DNA of 64,000 nucleotides from JAXMHN01 sp964578605 (GCA_964578605.1 CAZODO010000021.1:1-64000), one strand, 5' to 3'. Positions 1 through 8,194 are shown, numbered from the stretch's first letter. Translations and numbers: made by a program. Notes: generated by a model not told the origin, from the letters alone.

Positions 1-55
1 GGTGATCTACGGGTGATCTACGGGTGATCTACGGGTGATCTACGGGTGATCTACG
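1..55. repeat. 11-bp tandem array A (right arm of an inverted array?)
   Basis: Five perfect head-to-tail copies of GGTGATCTACG run from the first base of the window to 55 and then stop abruptly. The same unit, also in exactly five perfect copies, forms the right arm of the array at 52171-52280. Because that array has an opposed left arm and a palindromic centre, this one is probably only the right half, with the rest upstream of the window. The window beginning inside a repeat may also mean that a contig was broken here. Confidence 0.9.
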
Positions 56-109
56 AGTGGTCCTGACGATCCTGGTCTGGTTGTTCCGGCGGTAAACGGC
101 GAACGGAGG

Positions 110-152
110 TTGATCTGCATCAAGGCACCGGGGGGCAATTTCCCTGAATTAT
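110..152 (+). promoter_or_regulatory. FNR/DNR-type box and probable promoter
   Basis: The 14-mer TTGATCTGCATCAA at 110-123 is a perfect match to the TTGAT-N4-ATCAA consensus recognised by FNR, ANR and DNR regulators. If it were centred at -41.5, the usual class II position, the start of transcription would fall near 158 and the -10 hexamer near 146-151, where the A/T-rich GAATTAT stretch lies. The first gene starts at 183. The second gene of this unit encodes a DNR-like regulator, so autoregulation is the simplest reading. Confidence 0.7.
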
Positions 153-182
153 TGGGGGTCAACGAGACTGCGACCGATCTGT

Positions 183-422
183 ATGCCGCCACTTTCCAAG
201 TTCAAAAGGCTCGATGTCCGCCCGCTCCTGCAGAAGGGCCTTGAGCCGTTTCCCGAGATCAACAAGCGCATTCGGGGGCTCAAAGCGGACCAGGGGCTGA
301 TCGTGATTGCCCCATTCCTTCCTTCTCCCCTGATCGAGCGGCTGGGCAGCGAGGGGTTCGCCTCCAAAGTCGAGCCCGGGCAAGCCGGCCATTGGTTCGT
401 CTATTTCTGGCATCGGGCGTGA
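183..422 (+). CDS. DUF2249 domain protein
   Basis: A 79-residue single-domain protein matching the DUF2249 pattern: LDVRPLLQKGLEPF near residues 10-23, a central IVIAPFLPSPLIERL segment, and an aromatic C-terminal strand (HWFVYFWHRA). The fold is small and TusA-like. The biochemical role is unknown, but family members often sit beside hemerythrin, nitric-oxide or denitrification genes. Here it lies 10 bp upstream of a DNR-like regulator and downstream of a perfect FNR/DNR box, which supports a role in nitrogen-oxide or low-oxygen metabolism. The ATG has no strong ribosome binding site; the start is chosen because the family begins only a few residues later. Confidence 0.75.
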   Translation: MPPLSKFKRLDVRPLLQKGLEPFPEINKRIRGLKADQGLIVIAPFLPSPLIERLGSEGFASKVEPGQAGHWFVYFWHRA

Positions 423-432
423 GGGGAGGCTA

Positions 433-1161
433 TTGTTGCGGGCGGTGAACTCGCTTGCCGAATTCAAACAGATTGCGATCGCCAATACGTTACGGAGCTG
501 CCAGCTTTTCGCCGGGCTCCCGGCGGCGGATCTCAACCAGATTGCCGAGATTGCCGTGGTGAAATCGCTGGAGAAAGGCGAGTACCTCTTTCGTGAACGC
601 GAGGTTTCCCGGGGTTTCTACATCGTCCAGCGCGGCGCCATCAACGTGCACCGGGTGAACGCGGCGGGCAAAGAGCAGGTCATTCATATCTTCCGCGCGG
701 GGGAGTCTTTTGCCGAAGCCGCCTTGGCGACGGAAGCGGGGTATCCGGCCGATGCGCGGGCGGTCGAGCCTTCGCAAGTCCTGCTGATTCAGAAGAACGG
801 GGTTCTGACGCTCTTGAAAAGGCAGCCCGAGCTGGCGTTGCGGATGCTCGGTTCTATGAGCATTCACCTGCGCGTCCTCGTCGGGCAACTTGAGGATTTG
901 ACGCTGAAGGACGTCGAGACCCGGCTGGCGAATTGGCTGGTCAAACGCTGCCCCAACCGGGACAGTGACCAGCCCGTGACCATCGAACTGAAAATGACCA
1001 AGCGCGTGCTTGCGGCCGAATTGGGCACCGTGAGCGAAACGTTTTCACGAACTCTGGCGAAATTCCGGGAGTTGAACCTCGTGACCGTGAAAGGCAAGAC
1101 AGTGACGGTTCTCTCCCCGGCCAGGCTCAGCATGCTCCTCAGGCGCAACCTTGGCGAATGA
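433..1161 (+). CDS. Crp/Fnr-family transcriptional regulator, DNR/NnrR-like
   Basis: A 242-residue regulator with an N-terminal cyclic-nucleotide-type beta barrel (about residues 20-140, including GFYIVQRGAINVHRV and FRAGESFAEAAL), a long dimer helix near 140-170 and a C-terminal winged helix (LAAELGTVSETFSRTLAKF). Spacing and the GESFAEAAL and LTLKDVETRLA motifs resemble DNR/NnrR, the haem-dependent nitric-oxide sensors. The four-cysteine cluster motif of FNR is absent; only two cysteines are visible. The TTG start follows GGGGAGG at 423-429. The FNR/DNR box at 110-123 is the likely target. Family is certain; NO sensing is inferred. Confidence 0.88.
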   Translation: MLRAVNSLAEFKQIAIANTLRSCQLFAGLPAADLNQIAEIAVVKSLEKGEYLFREREVSRGFYIVQRGAINVHRVNAAGKEQVIHIFRAGESFAEAALATEAGYPADARAVEPSQVLLIQKNGVLTLLKRQPELALRMLGSMSIHLRVLVGQLEDLTLKDVETRLANWLVKRCPNRDSDQPVTIELKMTKRVLAAELGTVSETFSRTLAKFRELNLVTVKGKTVTVLSPARLSMLLRRNLGE

Positions 1162-1227
1162 CCTTTCAGCCATTCTCACCAGGGGCGGAGAGGATTCGGG
1201 TGCTCCGAACACGCACCACGCGCCCAA

Positions 1228-1244
1228 GCCGGCAGAATGCCGGC
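1228..1244. repeat. short GC hairpin in leader of the desulfurase gene
   Basis: Perfect 7-bp inverted repeat GCCGGCA-GAA-TGCCGGC followed by GCTCC, in the 94-bp gap before the cysteine desulfurase start. It has the look of a dispersed palindromic repeat rather than a terminator, since no T run follows. Only this copy was seen in the window. Confidence 0.5.
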
Positions 1245-1255
1245 GCTCCCAACCC

Positions 1256-2401
1256 ATGAGCGACCGACCCATTTACCTTGATTACAACGCGACGACGCCG
1301 CTCGATCCGGAGGTGATCGCGGCCATGCAGCCTTACCTGGCAGCCCGGTTTGGCAACCCTTCCAGCGCTCACGCCTACGGATTGGAAGCCCGGAACGCCG
1401 TCGAACGCGCGCGGGCCCAGGTGGCCTCCCTCCTGTTTTGTGAACCGGAGGAAGTGATCTTCACGTGTGGCGGGACGGAATCGAACAACTCGGCGCTCAA
1501 AGGAATTGCATGGAGCCGGAAGCACCAGGGCAATCACATCATCACGTCGCAGGTGGAGCATGCGTCGGTGACCCAGGTTTGCCATTTCCTGGAACGGCAC
1601 GGCTTCGAAATAACCTACCTTCCAGTGGATGAATTGGGATGCGTCCAGCCGGCCGATGTCGAGGCCGCCATCCGGCCCGAGACGATTCTCATCACCGTCA
1701 TGCATGCCAACAACGAGGTGGGGGCTATCCAGCCGCTCGAAGCCATCGTCCACCTTGCGCATGACCGCGGCGTCGTCGTGCATACGGATGCGGCCCAGAC
1801 GGCTGGGAAGATCCCGACGGACGCCAGTCTGCTAGGGGTGGATATGCTCTCCCTGGCCGGGCACAAATTGTACGGACCCAAAGGGGTGGGAGCGCTCTTC
1901 GTCCGAACCGGGCTGGCTTTGGAGCCCCTGCTCCACGGGGGCGGGCAAGAATCCGGCATGCGGCCCGGGACCGAGAACGTGCTGGAAGTGGCGGGGCTCG
2001 GAGCCGCTTGCGAAATGGCCAAGCGCGATATGCATCGGAATTATGAGCATCTTCGCGCCTTGAGAGACCGTTTGATCGAGGGTCTCCGCCAGTCGATCCC
2101 CGACCTGCGGATCAACTCCGCTTGCCACCATTGCGTCCCCAACACCTTGAGCGTTTGCATCCAAGGGGTGGATTCCCATCGTCTGCTGGCCCGGATACAC
2201 CCCCGGGTGGCTGCCTCGGCGGGTTCCGCATGCCATGCCCACGAGGCGAAGATCTCGTCGGTCCTCAAGGCGATGAATGTCCCCATGGACTGGGCGCGAG
2301 GGACGGTGCGTTTCTCGGTGGGAAGATTCACCACACCTCAGGAGATTGACGAGGCGGTGGCGGTAATGGCCGGTGCGGTGCGAGAGTTGCGACAGGGCTA
2401 A
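1256..2401 (+). CDS. cysteine desulfurase (NifS/IscS family)
   Basis: A pyridoxal-phosphate enzyme that removes sulfur from cysteine as an enzyme persulfide for iron-sulfur clusters or thio-cofactors. It opens with the family signature YLDYNATTPLDP. The PLP lysine is K204 (SLAGHKLYGPKG) and the catalytic cysteine is C326 in GSACHAHEAK, the NifS-type loop. At 381 residues it is full length. The frame is open back to 1151, but homology begins at the ATG at 1256. It follows the DNR-like regulator by 94 bp on the same strand and may be co-transcribed, although the hairpin at 1228-1244 lies between. No IscU, IscR or Suf genes are adjacent. Confidence 0.93.
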   Translation: MSDRPIYLDYNATTPLDPEVIAAMQPYLAARFGNPSSAHAYGLEARNAVERARAQVASLLFCEPEEVIFTCGGTESNNSALKGIAWSRKHQGNHIITSQVEHASVTQVCHFLERHGFEITYLPVDELGCVQPADVEAAIRPETILITVMHANNEVGAIQPLEAIVHLAHDRGVVVHTDAAQTAGKIPTDASLLGVDMLSLAGHKLYGPKGVGALFVRTGLALEPLLHGGGQESGMRPGTENVLEVAGLGAACEMAKRDMHRNYEHLRALRDRLIEGLRQSIPDLRINSACHHCVPNTLSVCIQGVDSHRLLARIHPRVAASAGSACHAHEAKISSVLKAMNVPMDWARGTVRFSVGRFTTPQEIDEAVAVMAGAVRELRQG

Positions 2402-2410
2402 GCCTCTTCC

Positions 2411-2809
2411 TCAGGGCGCGCGGGCGGCGCATTGCGTCGTTACGAGGCTTTCCAGGTCCAGGAGGTTCCCTTTGGGAATAAAACCGAAGGCGCCGGCTTG
2501 TTGGGCGGCGATGCGGAAGCTCGGATCGTCATGCTCGGTCAGAATCACGATTCGCGCCCCGGGAAATCGGGCTTTGATGCGCGCGGTGGCGCGAAGCCCA
2601 TCGAGGCGGGCCATGGCGAGATCCATAAGGACAAGGTCCGGCCGTGCCTGGGGATACTGGTCGACGGCTTCCTGTCCATCCTGGCACTCGACGAATTCAC
2701 GGTCAGCCGTTCTCAGAATGGCTCGAATCACGCTGCGAAACGGCGCGTGATCGTCAACGACCATGATCTTAAAGGAGTCTGCCACACCCGGTTGGCGTCG
2801 GTTTCCCAC
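2411..2809 (-). CDS. stand-alone response-regulator receiver domain
   Basis: About 132 residues, receiver domain only, with no output domain. It carries the acidic pair D19-D20 (VVDD), the phospho-acceptor D63 (LVLMDLAM), a threonine at the end of beta 4 (VILTEHDD) and the conserved lysine K113 (FGFIPKGN). The GTG at 2809 is used; a second in-frame GTG at 2785 is equally possible. It lies 172 bp downstream of a NarL-type regulator and propeller kinase on the same strand, and may act as a phosphate sink or CheY-like partner of that kinase. It ends 10 bp from the stop of the convergent desulfurase gene. Confidence 0.85.
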   Translation of the reverse strand: MGNRRQPGVADSFKIMVVDDHAPFRSVIRAILRTADREFVECQDGQEAVDQYPQARPDLVLMDLAMARLDGLRATARIKARFPGARIVILTEHDDPSFRIAAQQAGAFGFIPKGNLLDLESLVTTQCAARAP

Positions 2810-2852
2810 ACCCTAGACGGCAAGGATGGCCCACGCTGACAGAAAGGTAAAT

Positions 2853-2899
2853 GGAGGTATCTACCTGCCTTCCATGAGTGACTTTACCCAGGTTTCCTA
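2853..2899. promoter_or_regulatory. candidate operator region upstream of lone receiver gene
   Basis: The gap between the NarL-type regulator stop and the lone receiver start holds a perfect inverted repeat AGGTA-TC-TACCT (2853-2864) and the 15-mer TACCCAGGTTTCCTA (2885-2899). The 15-mer recurs with a single change at 60171-60185 in the promoter region of the RND efflux operon. On the minus strand these sites lie upstream of the receiver gene. A regulatory role is a guess based on position and symmetry. Confidence 0.3.
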
Positions 2900-2981
2900 G
2901 AGGCTTCCACTCGCGTGCTTTCCCTGCCTGCCAAAGCCCAGGCATTCCGCTTCCAACCGAGCCCGGCACTCACCGCGGCGC

Positions 2982-3635
2982 TCACCCGATTGGCCTGTGG
3001 CTGTAAGCGAACTTCACCAGGCTATGGATGCCATGGACCCCGAGCTTGGCGCAGATGTTCGTGCGGTGGTTTTCCACCGTGCGCGGGCTCAGGCCCAACT
3101 CCAGGGCGATTTCCTTGCTGGTGCGGTCTTCGGCAATGAGTTTGAGAATGCGCCTTTCGGAAGGCGTGAGCCGCTCCAGTCCGGGTTTCTTCTCAGCCCG
3201 TTCCCGCTCGCTGGCCCGTTTGGCGAGGAGGTACTCCGTAAAGACGGGGCTGATATAGCGGCTGCCGGCCATGACGGTGCCGATGCAATGGATAATCTCC
3301 GTGACCGCGACGTCTTTGAGCACATAACCCTTCACGCCCAGTTCCATGGCGGCTTCGAAGAGATCCTCCTCTTTATGCATGGTCAGGACGATAACCTCGC
3401 CTGGAAGCCGCTCCTGGCGCATGCCGCGGATAACCCCCAGGCCGTCGAGCACGGGCATGTTGATGTCCAGGATGGCGAGATCGGGTTTGACTTCGCGGAT
3501 GAGCCGCAGAGCGGCCTGGCCGTCCACGGCCTCATGAAGCTGGCACTGGAGCTGCGAGAGGATCTCCTGTCGCAGGCCGTGGCGGAAGAGGGGGTGATCG
3601 TCAGCAATCACGATGTTGAGCAGCTTGCTTTTCAT
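2982..3635 (-). CDS. NarL/FixJ-type (LuxR HTH) response regulator
   Basis: A 217-residue two-domain regulator. The receiver spans about residues 5-125, with acidic D12-D13, phospho-acceptor D57 (LAILDINMP) and lysine K107. A charged linker follows, then a LuxR-type helix-turn-helix at about 155-212 (LTPSERRILKLIAED and GLSPRTVENHRTNI). Its start overlaps the stop of the propeller histidine kinase by 4 bp (ATGA), so the two are translationally coupled and form a cognate pair. Target genes are not known; the neighbouring lone receiver and pseudopilin are candidates. Confidence 0.95.
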   Translation of the reverse strand: MKSKLLNIVIADDHPLFRHGLRQEILSQLQCQLHEAVDGQAALRLIREVKPDLAILDINMPVLDGLGVIRGMRQERLPGEVIVLTMHKEEDLFEAAMELGVKGYVLKDVAVTEIIHCIGTVMAGSRYISPVFTEYLLAKRASERERAEKKPGLERLTPSERRILKLIAEDRTSKEIALELGLSPRTVENHRTNICAKLGVHGIHSLVKFAYSHRPIG

Positions 3636-6600
3636 AGCGGGGGGGTGGCAACGGGGATTTCAATGTCCCAGCGCGTCCCCTTCCCCGGGCGGGAGTCGCA
3701 CTGGAGCTTGCCGTCGAGAATGCGGACACGCTCGGCGATATCGGTCAGGCCTAAGCCGTGTTCGCTTGCCGGCCTGCCAAAAACCGCGGCGTAATCGAAG
3801 CCACGGCCGTCATCCTGCACGGTCAGGACGAGCTTGCCCTGGGAGGGGCCAAGGGAAAGTGAGGCTTCCGAAGCGTCCGAGTGCTTGATGATATTGTTCA
3901 CCAACTCCTGGATAATGCGATAGAGGTGAATCTCCGAACGGGGCGGCAGCAAGCCGTCGACAGACCGAAGCGCGACCCTGCAGCGAAAGCCCGAAGCGCC
4001 CGCCGCCGCCTCCACCAGCACCTCGATCGCTTTGGTCAACCCGAGCCGGTCGATATGGAAGGGACGCAAATTGCGCGAGATCTCATGCACTCCCTCGAGG
4101 CTCTGGGCGGCGATCTTCGAGATTTCCTGGAGCTGTTCGACCGCGTGCGACGGAGTCTCCGCTCCGCGCAGGCCGAGGAGAGCCCGGTTCTTGATGACGA
4201 GCAGGTCCTGGCCAAGGCTGTCATGCAATTCACCGGCAATCCGGTGACGCTCTTCCTCCTGCGAGCGGATCAGGCGCTGCGTGAACGCCGTCTCGACGGC
4301 GCGCTCGTGTTGGGCGCGACGCCAGCGGAGCAGCAGGAACCACCTAAGGAGCCCGCCCACCCCAGCCACAAACCCGGTCCGGAAAGTCCAGGTTTGCCAC
4401 CATTGCGGCAGAACCGTGATCGCCAGCGCGGCGCCCGTCTCGTTCCACACACCGTCGTTATTGCACGCGATCACCCGGAAATGATAGTGCCCGGATGGAA
4501 GATGGGCATAGGAAGCAGTGCGCGCCGGGCCGGCCTCGATCCAACTCTTATCCAGCCCCTCAATCCAGTACCGGAACCGGACCTTGTGCGGCATCATAAG
4601 ACTCAGCGCGGTGTAATGGATTTCAAGCCGGCGCTTGCCTGGTGGAACGATCAAAGAACAGCCCCGGCTCTCCTCAGCACCCGGATGCCCCGGAGTCGCG
4701 TCCGCGCCGAAGAACCTTCTCGGACCTCCGGCGGACGCCGTGCCCGCGCCTTGGCTGCTGGCCAGGAGACATGGGTCCGCCACGAGTTCGCCATCCAGGC
4801 GCACTTCCTCGATGACGACAGGGGGCGGAAAGGGGTTGGACCGCAGCCGTGCGGGATTGACCATCGCCAAGCCTTTGACGGTCGCGAACCAGAGCTTGCC
4901 ATCCGGCGTCTTGCAACACGAGGGTTGGGCGCCCCCGCCACACTCGCTGCTGTTGAGGCCGTCCGCGCGATTCAGGACATAACACGCCAGGGTTTCGCTC
5001 AAGCCATCGAGGTAATCGTTCAGATCCCGGCGACGCAGCCGGACCAGGCCGCGGTTTGAGCCAAGCCAAAGCTGGCCCAAGCCGTCTTCGAGCAGGCCCG
5101 AAACGCTGTTCGAAGGCAACCCGTCCCGGAGCGTCGCCGTGGCAAAATGGCCGCCACGAAACCGGCTCAAGCCGCCGTTGACCGTGCCAATCCAGAGCGT
5201 ATCGTCCCGGTCGACATACAGCGTTGAAATGTGGTTGTCTGCCAGTCCGTCCGCCTCCGAAAACCGCGTCCAACCGCTGGGCTCATAGCGCCCCAGGCCC
5301 ATGCCGTAGGTCCCGACGTAGACGGTCCCTGCCGAATCCTCCGCCAGGGCGCGCACGACCAGATTGGACGAGCCGAGCTGGGGGTTGAGGTCGGTCCAGT
5401 GTCCGTTTTCGAGGATCGACAGACCAAAACCGCCGCCCAACCAGATGGTTCCCGCGTGATCCTGGAGCCCTGCCAGCAACGGTTTGCCAGCCCATTGCCC
5501 ACGCCTGCTCACCCGCTCGAGAACCCCTTGATCATAGCGCCAGATCCCCTCGTCGTAGCTCCCGAACCAAAGGCAGCCATCCCTGTCCGCGAAAGCCCCG
5601 TAAACGAAGGCGTTCCTTTGCAAGGAAGGATCCAGCACAACCGGGGTGATGGTTCCGCGGTGCAGCCGGTTGAGCCCGCCGCCGTTCGTTCCAAGCCACA
5701 AGGTCTCCGGATCCTTCGCATCCGGCACGACCGACATGACCACGTCCGCCGTTAAACCGTGCCGCCCGTCGAACATGTCCACGTTGCGGGGTTTGAGCCG
5801 GTTGAGCCCGCCGCCGTCTGTCCCCACCCAAATACTGCCTTCACGATCTTCCCAAAGCGCGCGGACCGCGTTGTGGGCCAATCCGTTTTGAGCCGTGAAC
5901 TGTTCGCAAACAGCCGGAGGCCCGAAGCGAAACAAGCCTTGTCCATAGGTGCCCACCCACACGTTGCCGTGCCGATCTTCGAGTGTGTAAGTGAGCCCGT
6001 GCACCGATGGCGGCAACTCCCACTCGGTTTGTTTCCAGGCGGAGTCCTCGGCGGCGTAATGCCAAATCCTGTTGGCGAGGATAATCCACAGACCTCCCGC
6101 CCTGCTTGGCGCGAACGACTTGACCCCCGCGCCCTGGACTTCATCGGGTTGCTCCAGGGTGACCACCTGCCCCCCGACAACGCGCCCGATCTGCGCCTGT
6201 TGTCGAAACCACACCCAAGTATTCTCGTCGGAATCGGTGTAGACGCTGATCGCTTCGTCGCGCGAGAATTCCCAACGCGAATCGCGCATCCATCGTTCGC
6301 CCGTGAGGCGATAGATCTCCCCCTGCCGGTCGAGAAGGAACGCGGCGTCTTCCGGACCTCGGATTAAGGCCGCTGCCCCCGCCGCGGGAAGGCCTTCCCG
6401 CTCGGTGAAGGGCTGGAATTGGCCCTCGGAAAGCCGCGTCAGAGACCCGTCTTCCGTGATGATCCACAGCTTCCCGCCCGGGCCGAGGTCCAGCCGGACA
6501 ATCCGGCTGCTGCCCAAGGCCGGGGTGTTGCCTTCATCAAAGACGGTGAATCGCACGCCGTCGAAACGTGCCAGGCCATTGAAGGTGCCGAGCCACAGGT

Positions 6601-6805
6601 AGCCGTCGGAGGTTTGCTTGATGGACGTGACGGAGTTTTGGGGAAGGCCATCTTCAACCTGCCAAACGTCGCAGACGTACTGGTTGGCGTAGGTGGGAAG
6701 TCCCTGGATCGAGTTCGCGACGGTGATTCCAAAAAACAAAACGCCTGCCCCCATGCCCATTCGGCGCACCAGCCACCGAACGCCGCGCGAACAACTCGGC
6801 CTCAT
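3632..6805 (-). CDS. two-component sensor kinase with periplasmic propeller (Reg_prop/Y_Y_Y) and NarX-type kinase core
   Basis: 1057 residues. A signal or membrane segment occupies about 15-40. Repeated Reg_prop blades follow to about residue 700, each with motifs such as YLWLGTFNGLARF or IWVGTDGGGLNRL. A Y_Y_Y domain near 735-795, a transmembrane helix near 800-820, and a HisKA_3 segment complete the sensor part. The phospho-acceptor is H861 (GELHDSLGQD). The HATPase has an N box near 967 (QELVNNIIKHS), DDGRGF near 998 and a G box GLGLTDIAERV. Such kinases usually sense extracellular compounds, often glycans, in Bacteroidota and Verrucomicrobiota. It is not a hybrid: the receiver is a separate protein overlapping by 4 bp. 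The ligand is unknown. Confidence 0.94.
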   Translation of the reverse strand: MRPSCSRGVRWLVRRMGMGAGVLFFGITVANSIQGLPTYANQYVCDVWQVEDGLPQNSVTSIKQTSDGYLWLGTFNGLARFDGVRFTVFDEGNTPALGSSRIVRLDLGPGGKLWIITEDGSLTRLSEGQFQPFTEREGLPAAGAAALIRGPEDAAFLLDRQGEIYRLTGERWMRDSRWEFSRDEAISVYTDSDENTWVWFRQQAQIGRVVGGQVVTLEQPDEVQGAGVKSFAPSRAGGLWIILANRIWHYAAEDSAWKQTEWELPPSVHGLTYTLEDRHGNVWVGTYGQGLFRFGPPAVCEQFTAQNGLAHNAVRALWEDREGSIWVGTDGGGLNRLKPRNVDMFDGRHGLTADVVMSVVPDAKDPETLWLGTNGGGLNRLHRGTITPVVLDPSLQRNAFVYGAFADRDGCLWFGSYDEGIWRYDQGVLERVSRRGQWAGKPLLAGLQDHAGTIWLGGGFGLSILENGHWTDLNPQLGSSNLVVRALAEDSAGTVYVGTYGMGLGRYEPSGWTRFSEADGLADNHISTLYVDRDDTLWIGTVNGGLSRFRGGHFATATLRDGLPSNSVSGLLEDGLGQLWLGSNRGLVRLRRRDLNDYLDGLSETLACYVLNRADGLNSSECGGGAQPSCCKTPDGKLWFATVKGLAMVNPARLRSNPFPPPVVIEEVRLDGELVADPCLLASSQGAGTASAGGPRRFFGADATPGHPGAEESRGCSLIVPPGKRRLEIHYTALSLMMPHKVRFRYWIEGLDKSWIEAGPARTASYAHLPSGHYHFRVIACNNDGVWNETGAALAITVLPQWWQTWTFRTGFVAGVGGLLRWFLLLRWRRAQHERAVETAFTQRLIRSQEEERHRIAGELHDSLGQDLLVIKNRALLGLRGAETPSHAVEQLQEISKIAAQSLEGVHEISRNLRPFHIDRLGLTKAIEVLVEAAAGASGFRCRVALRSVDGLLPPRSEIHLYRIIQELVNNIIKHSDASEASLSLGPSQGKLVLTVQDDGRGFDYAAVFGRPASEHGLGLTDIAERVRILDGKLQCDSRPGKGTRWDIEIPVATPPL

Positions 6806-6968
6806 GACGGCCCCATGATAGCACCGGGCCCGTTCACTTCAATCTCCGAAGCGACCGCAAGGCGCCCTTTTTCAAGCGGCCATGAGCACCCGGCGGGAAG
6901 GGAGCAGGATCGGCCAGCCAACGCACCGCGAAGGAGCGGCGCTTCGGGCCGCGCGGGAAAGCACCGGG

Positions 6969-7751
6969 TCAGTCGCCGGCCCGGTTCGTCCACATCCCAA
7001 GAGTGGATTTCTTCACGAATTCCGCGTGCCCGTCCGTGAAGGTGGCATTGTAGCCGTCCCGGTGCCGTTTCGACACGTGGCCGGTCGTGGGGTTCTTGTT
7101 GTCCGGGGTATCGCCATAGAAAGCAGGGCCAAACCCAGCGTTGTACCACGCATCCACCTGCTCAAGACGCCAGATCTCGAAGACGTTCGTGCTGCCATCG
7201 CAGATCGCAAGGGTTCCCGAAGGCTCCTGAACCTCCGCCATAGACCGGCTGGGGTTGTCCCAATTATTGACAAAGGGGCCATTGGCGCCCACCCATTGCG
7301 CCTTGCCGCTGGCGGGATAGGCGCCGCCCTGGGCGTTGCACAGGTAATCTTTCACCAGCGGTTTGGGCGTGTTGGGCGGCCGCAATTCCGTCCAGGTCGC
7401 ATGCGGCCGGGCGCTCGGGCAGCTATAGACGGCCTCGCTATCGATATAGGGGCGGCAAAGATCCTGCCACCAATAGAGATACTGCTGCCCCGGCCAGGTG
7501 TACGCATACCCATACGGCATAAAATCCCCGTGATCGCCCGCATACATCATCGTCGCGAAACCAATCTGCCGCATGTTCGACAGGCAGGCCGTCTGCCGCC
7601 CTTTCTCCTTCGCGCGAGCCAGCGCCGGCAGAAGCATCCCCGCCAGGATCGCAATAATCGCGATGACCACCAGCAGTTCGATCAGGGTAAAGGCGCGACG
7701 CCTCGCGGGTGCCACAAACAAAGCTGACGGAGTGCGCTTTCGGCCGGGCAT
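6969..7751 (-). CDS. type II secretion/type IV pilin-like prepilin, DUF1559 (H-X9-DG) family
   Basis: About 260 residues. A prepilin leader ends in RRRA before the FTLIELLVVIAIIAILAGM helix, with the conserved glutamate five residues into the mature protein. The C-terminal half ends in a NATFTDGHAEFVKK segment, typical of the planctomycete/verrucomicrobial DUF1559 pseudopilins. These are abundant paralogues of unclear function, probably extracellular. The open frame extends to 7955, but that extension overlaps the tautomerase gene, so the ATG at 7751 giving a short leader is preferred; the ATG at 7817 is an alternative. Confidence 0.9.
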   Translation of the reverse strand: MPGRKRTPSALFVAPARRRAFTLIELLVVIAIIAILAGMLLPALARAKEKGRQTACLSNMRQIGFATMMYAGDHGDFMPYGYAYTWPGQQYLYWWQDLCRPYIDSEAVYSCPSARPHATWTELRPPNTPKPLVKDYLCNAQGGAYPASGKAQWVGANGPFVNNWDNPSRSMAEVQEPSGTLAICDGSTNVFEIWRLEQVDAWYNAGFGPAFYGDTPDNKNPTTGHVSKRHRDGYNATFTDGHAEFVKKSTLGMWTNRAGD

Positions 7752-7846
7752 GTCGGCAGGTTTGGGCGACCGCTCCGGTCCGTCAAGCCGGATTCGCCAT
7801 GGGTTCGTTCGTCGCATCGCAGCGCTTTCGCACCCGGCGGCTCGCC

Positions 7847-8194
7847 TCATCCAAAAGTGCTCCCATTCCAACCCCACCGGCTGGCGTCCACATCCGTAAA
7901 GTTCAGGTAAACGCGCTCCGACAAGATGCCCAGGGATTCGGCGAGGACTTTGCACACTTGCTGCGAGAGCTTCCGGTTCACCTCCCCGCTCAGTCCGCCG
8001 ATGCCGCGGATATCCACAAAGGCGGCTTCACCGGCCTTGCCAGCCATGACGATGGCGGCCTGGCTTGTCGTGACCATGACGTATTGTTCGGGTTTGCCGG
8101 TTACGGCGGCGACCGTGTTGGAAAGCGACGCCAAAAGGGCCTTCCGCTTTTCCTCCGATAGGGCCACGGACGTTTCGAGTTTCAACAAGGGCAT
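7847..8194 (-). CDS. MIF-like tautomerase
   Basis: A 115-residue protein of the macrophage-migration-inhibitory-factor/phenylpyruvate tautomerase family. The ATG at 8194 gives MPLLKLETS, so the catalytic proline becomes N-terminal after methionine removal; the longer frame would bury it and is rejected. Family features include the IGGLSGEVNRKLSQQV segment and the C-terminal NFTDVDASRWGWNGSTFG. Bacterial homologues tautomerise phenylpyruvate or related keto acids; the physiological substrate is unknown. It is divergently transcribed from an aldo/keto reductase, with repeat array B in between. Confidence 0.9.
   Translation of the reverse strand: MPLLKLETSVALSEEKRKALLASLSNTVAAVTGKPEQYVMVTTSQAAIVMAGKAGEAAFVDIRGIGGLSGEVNRKLSQQVCKVLAESLGILSERVYLNFTDVDASRWGWNGSTFG

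Noticed and set aside
3881..5059. Long plus-strand ORF of 392 codons inside the sensor kinase gene
   Set aside because: It lies antisense to conserved propeller and kinase motifs, has charged low-complexity composition and no family signal; it is a GC-rich shadow frame.
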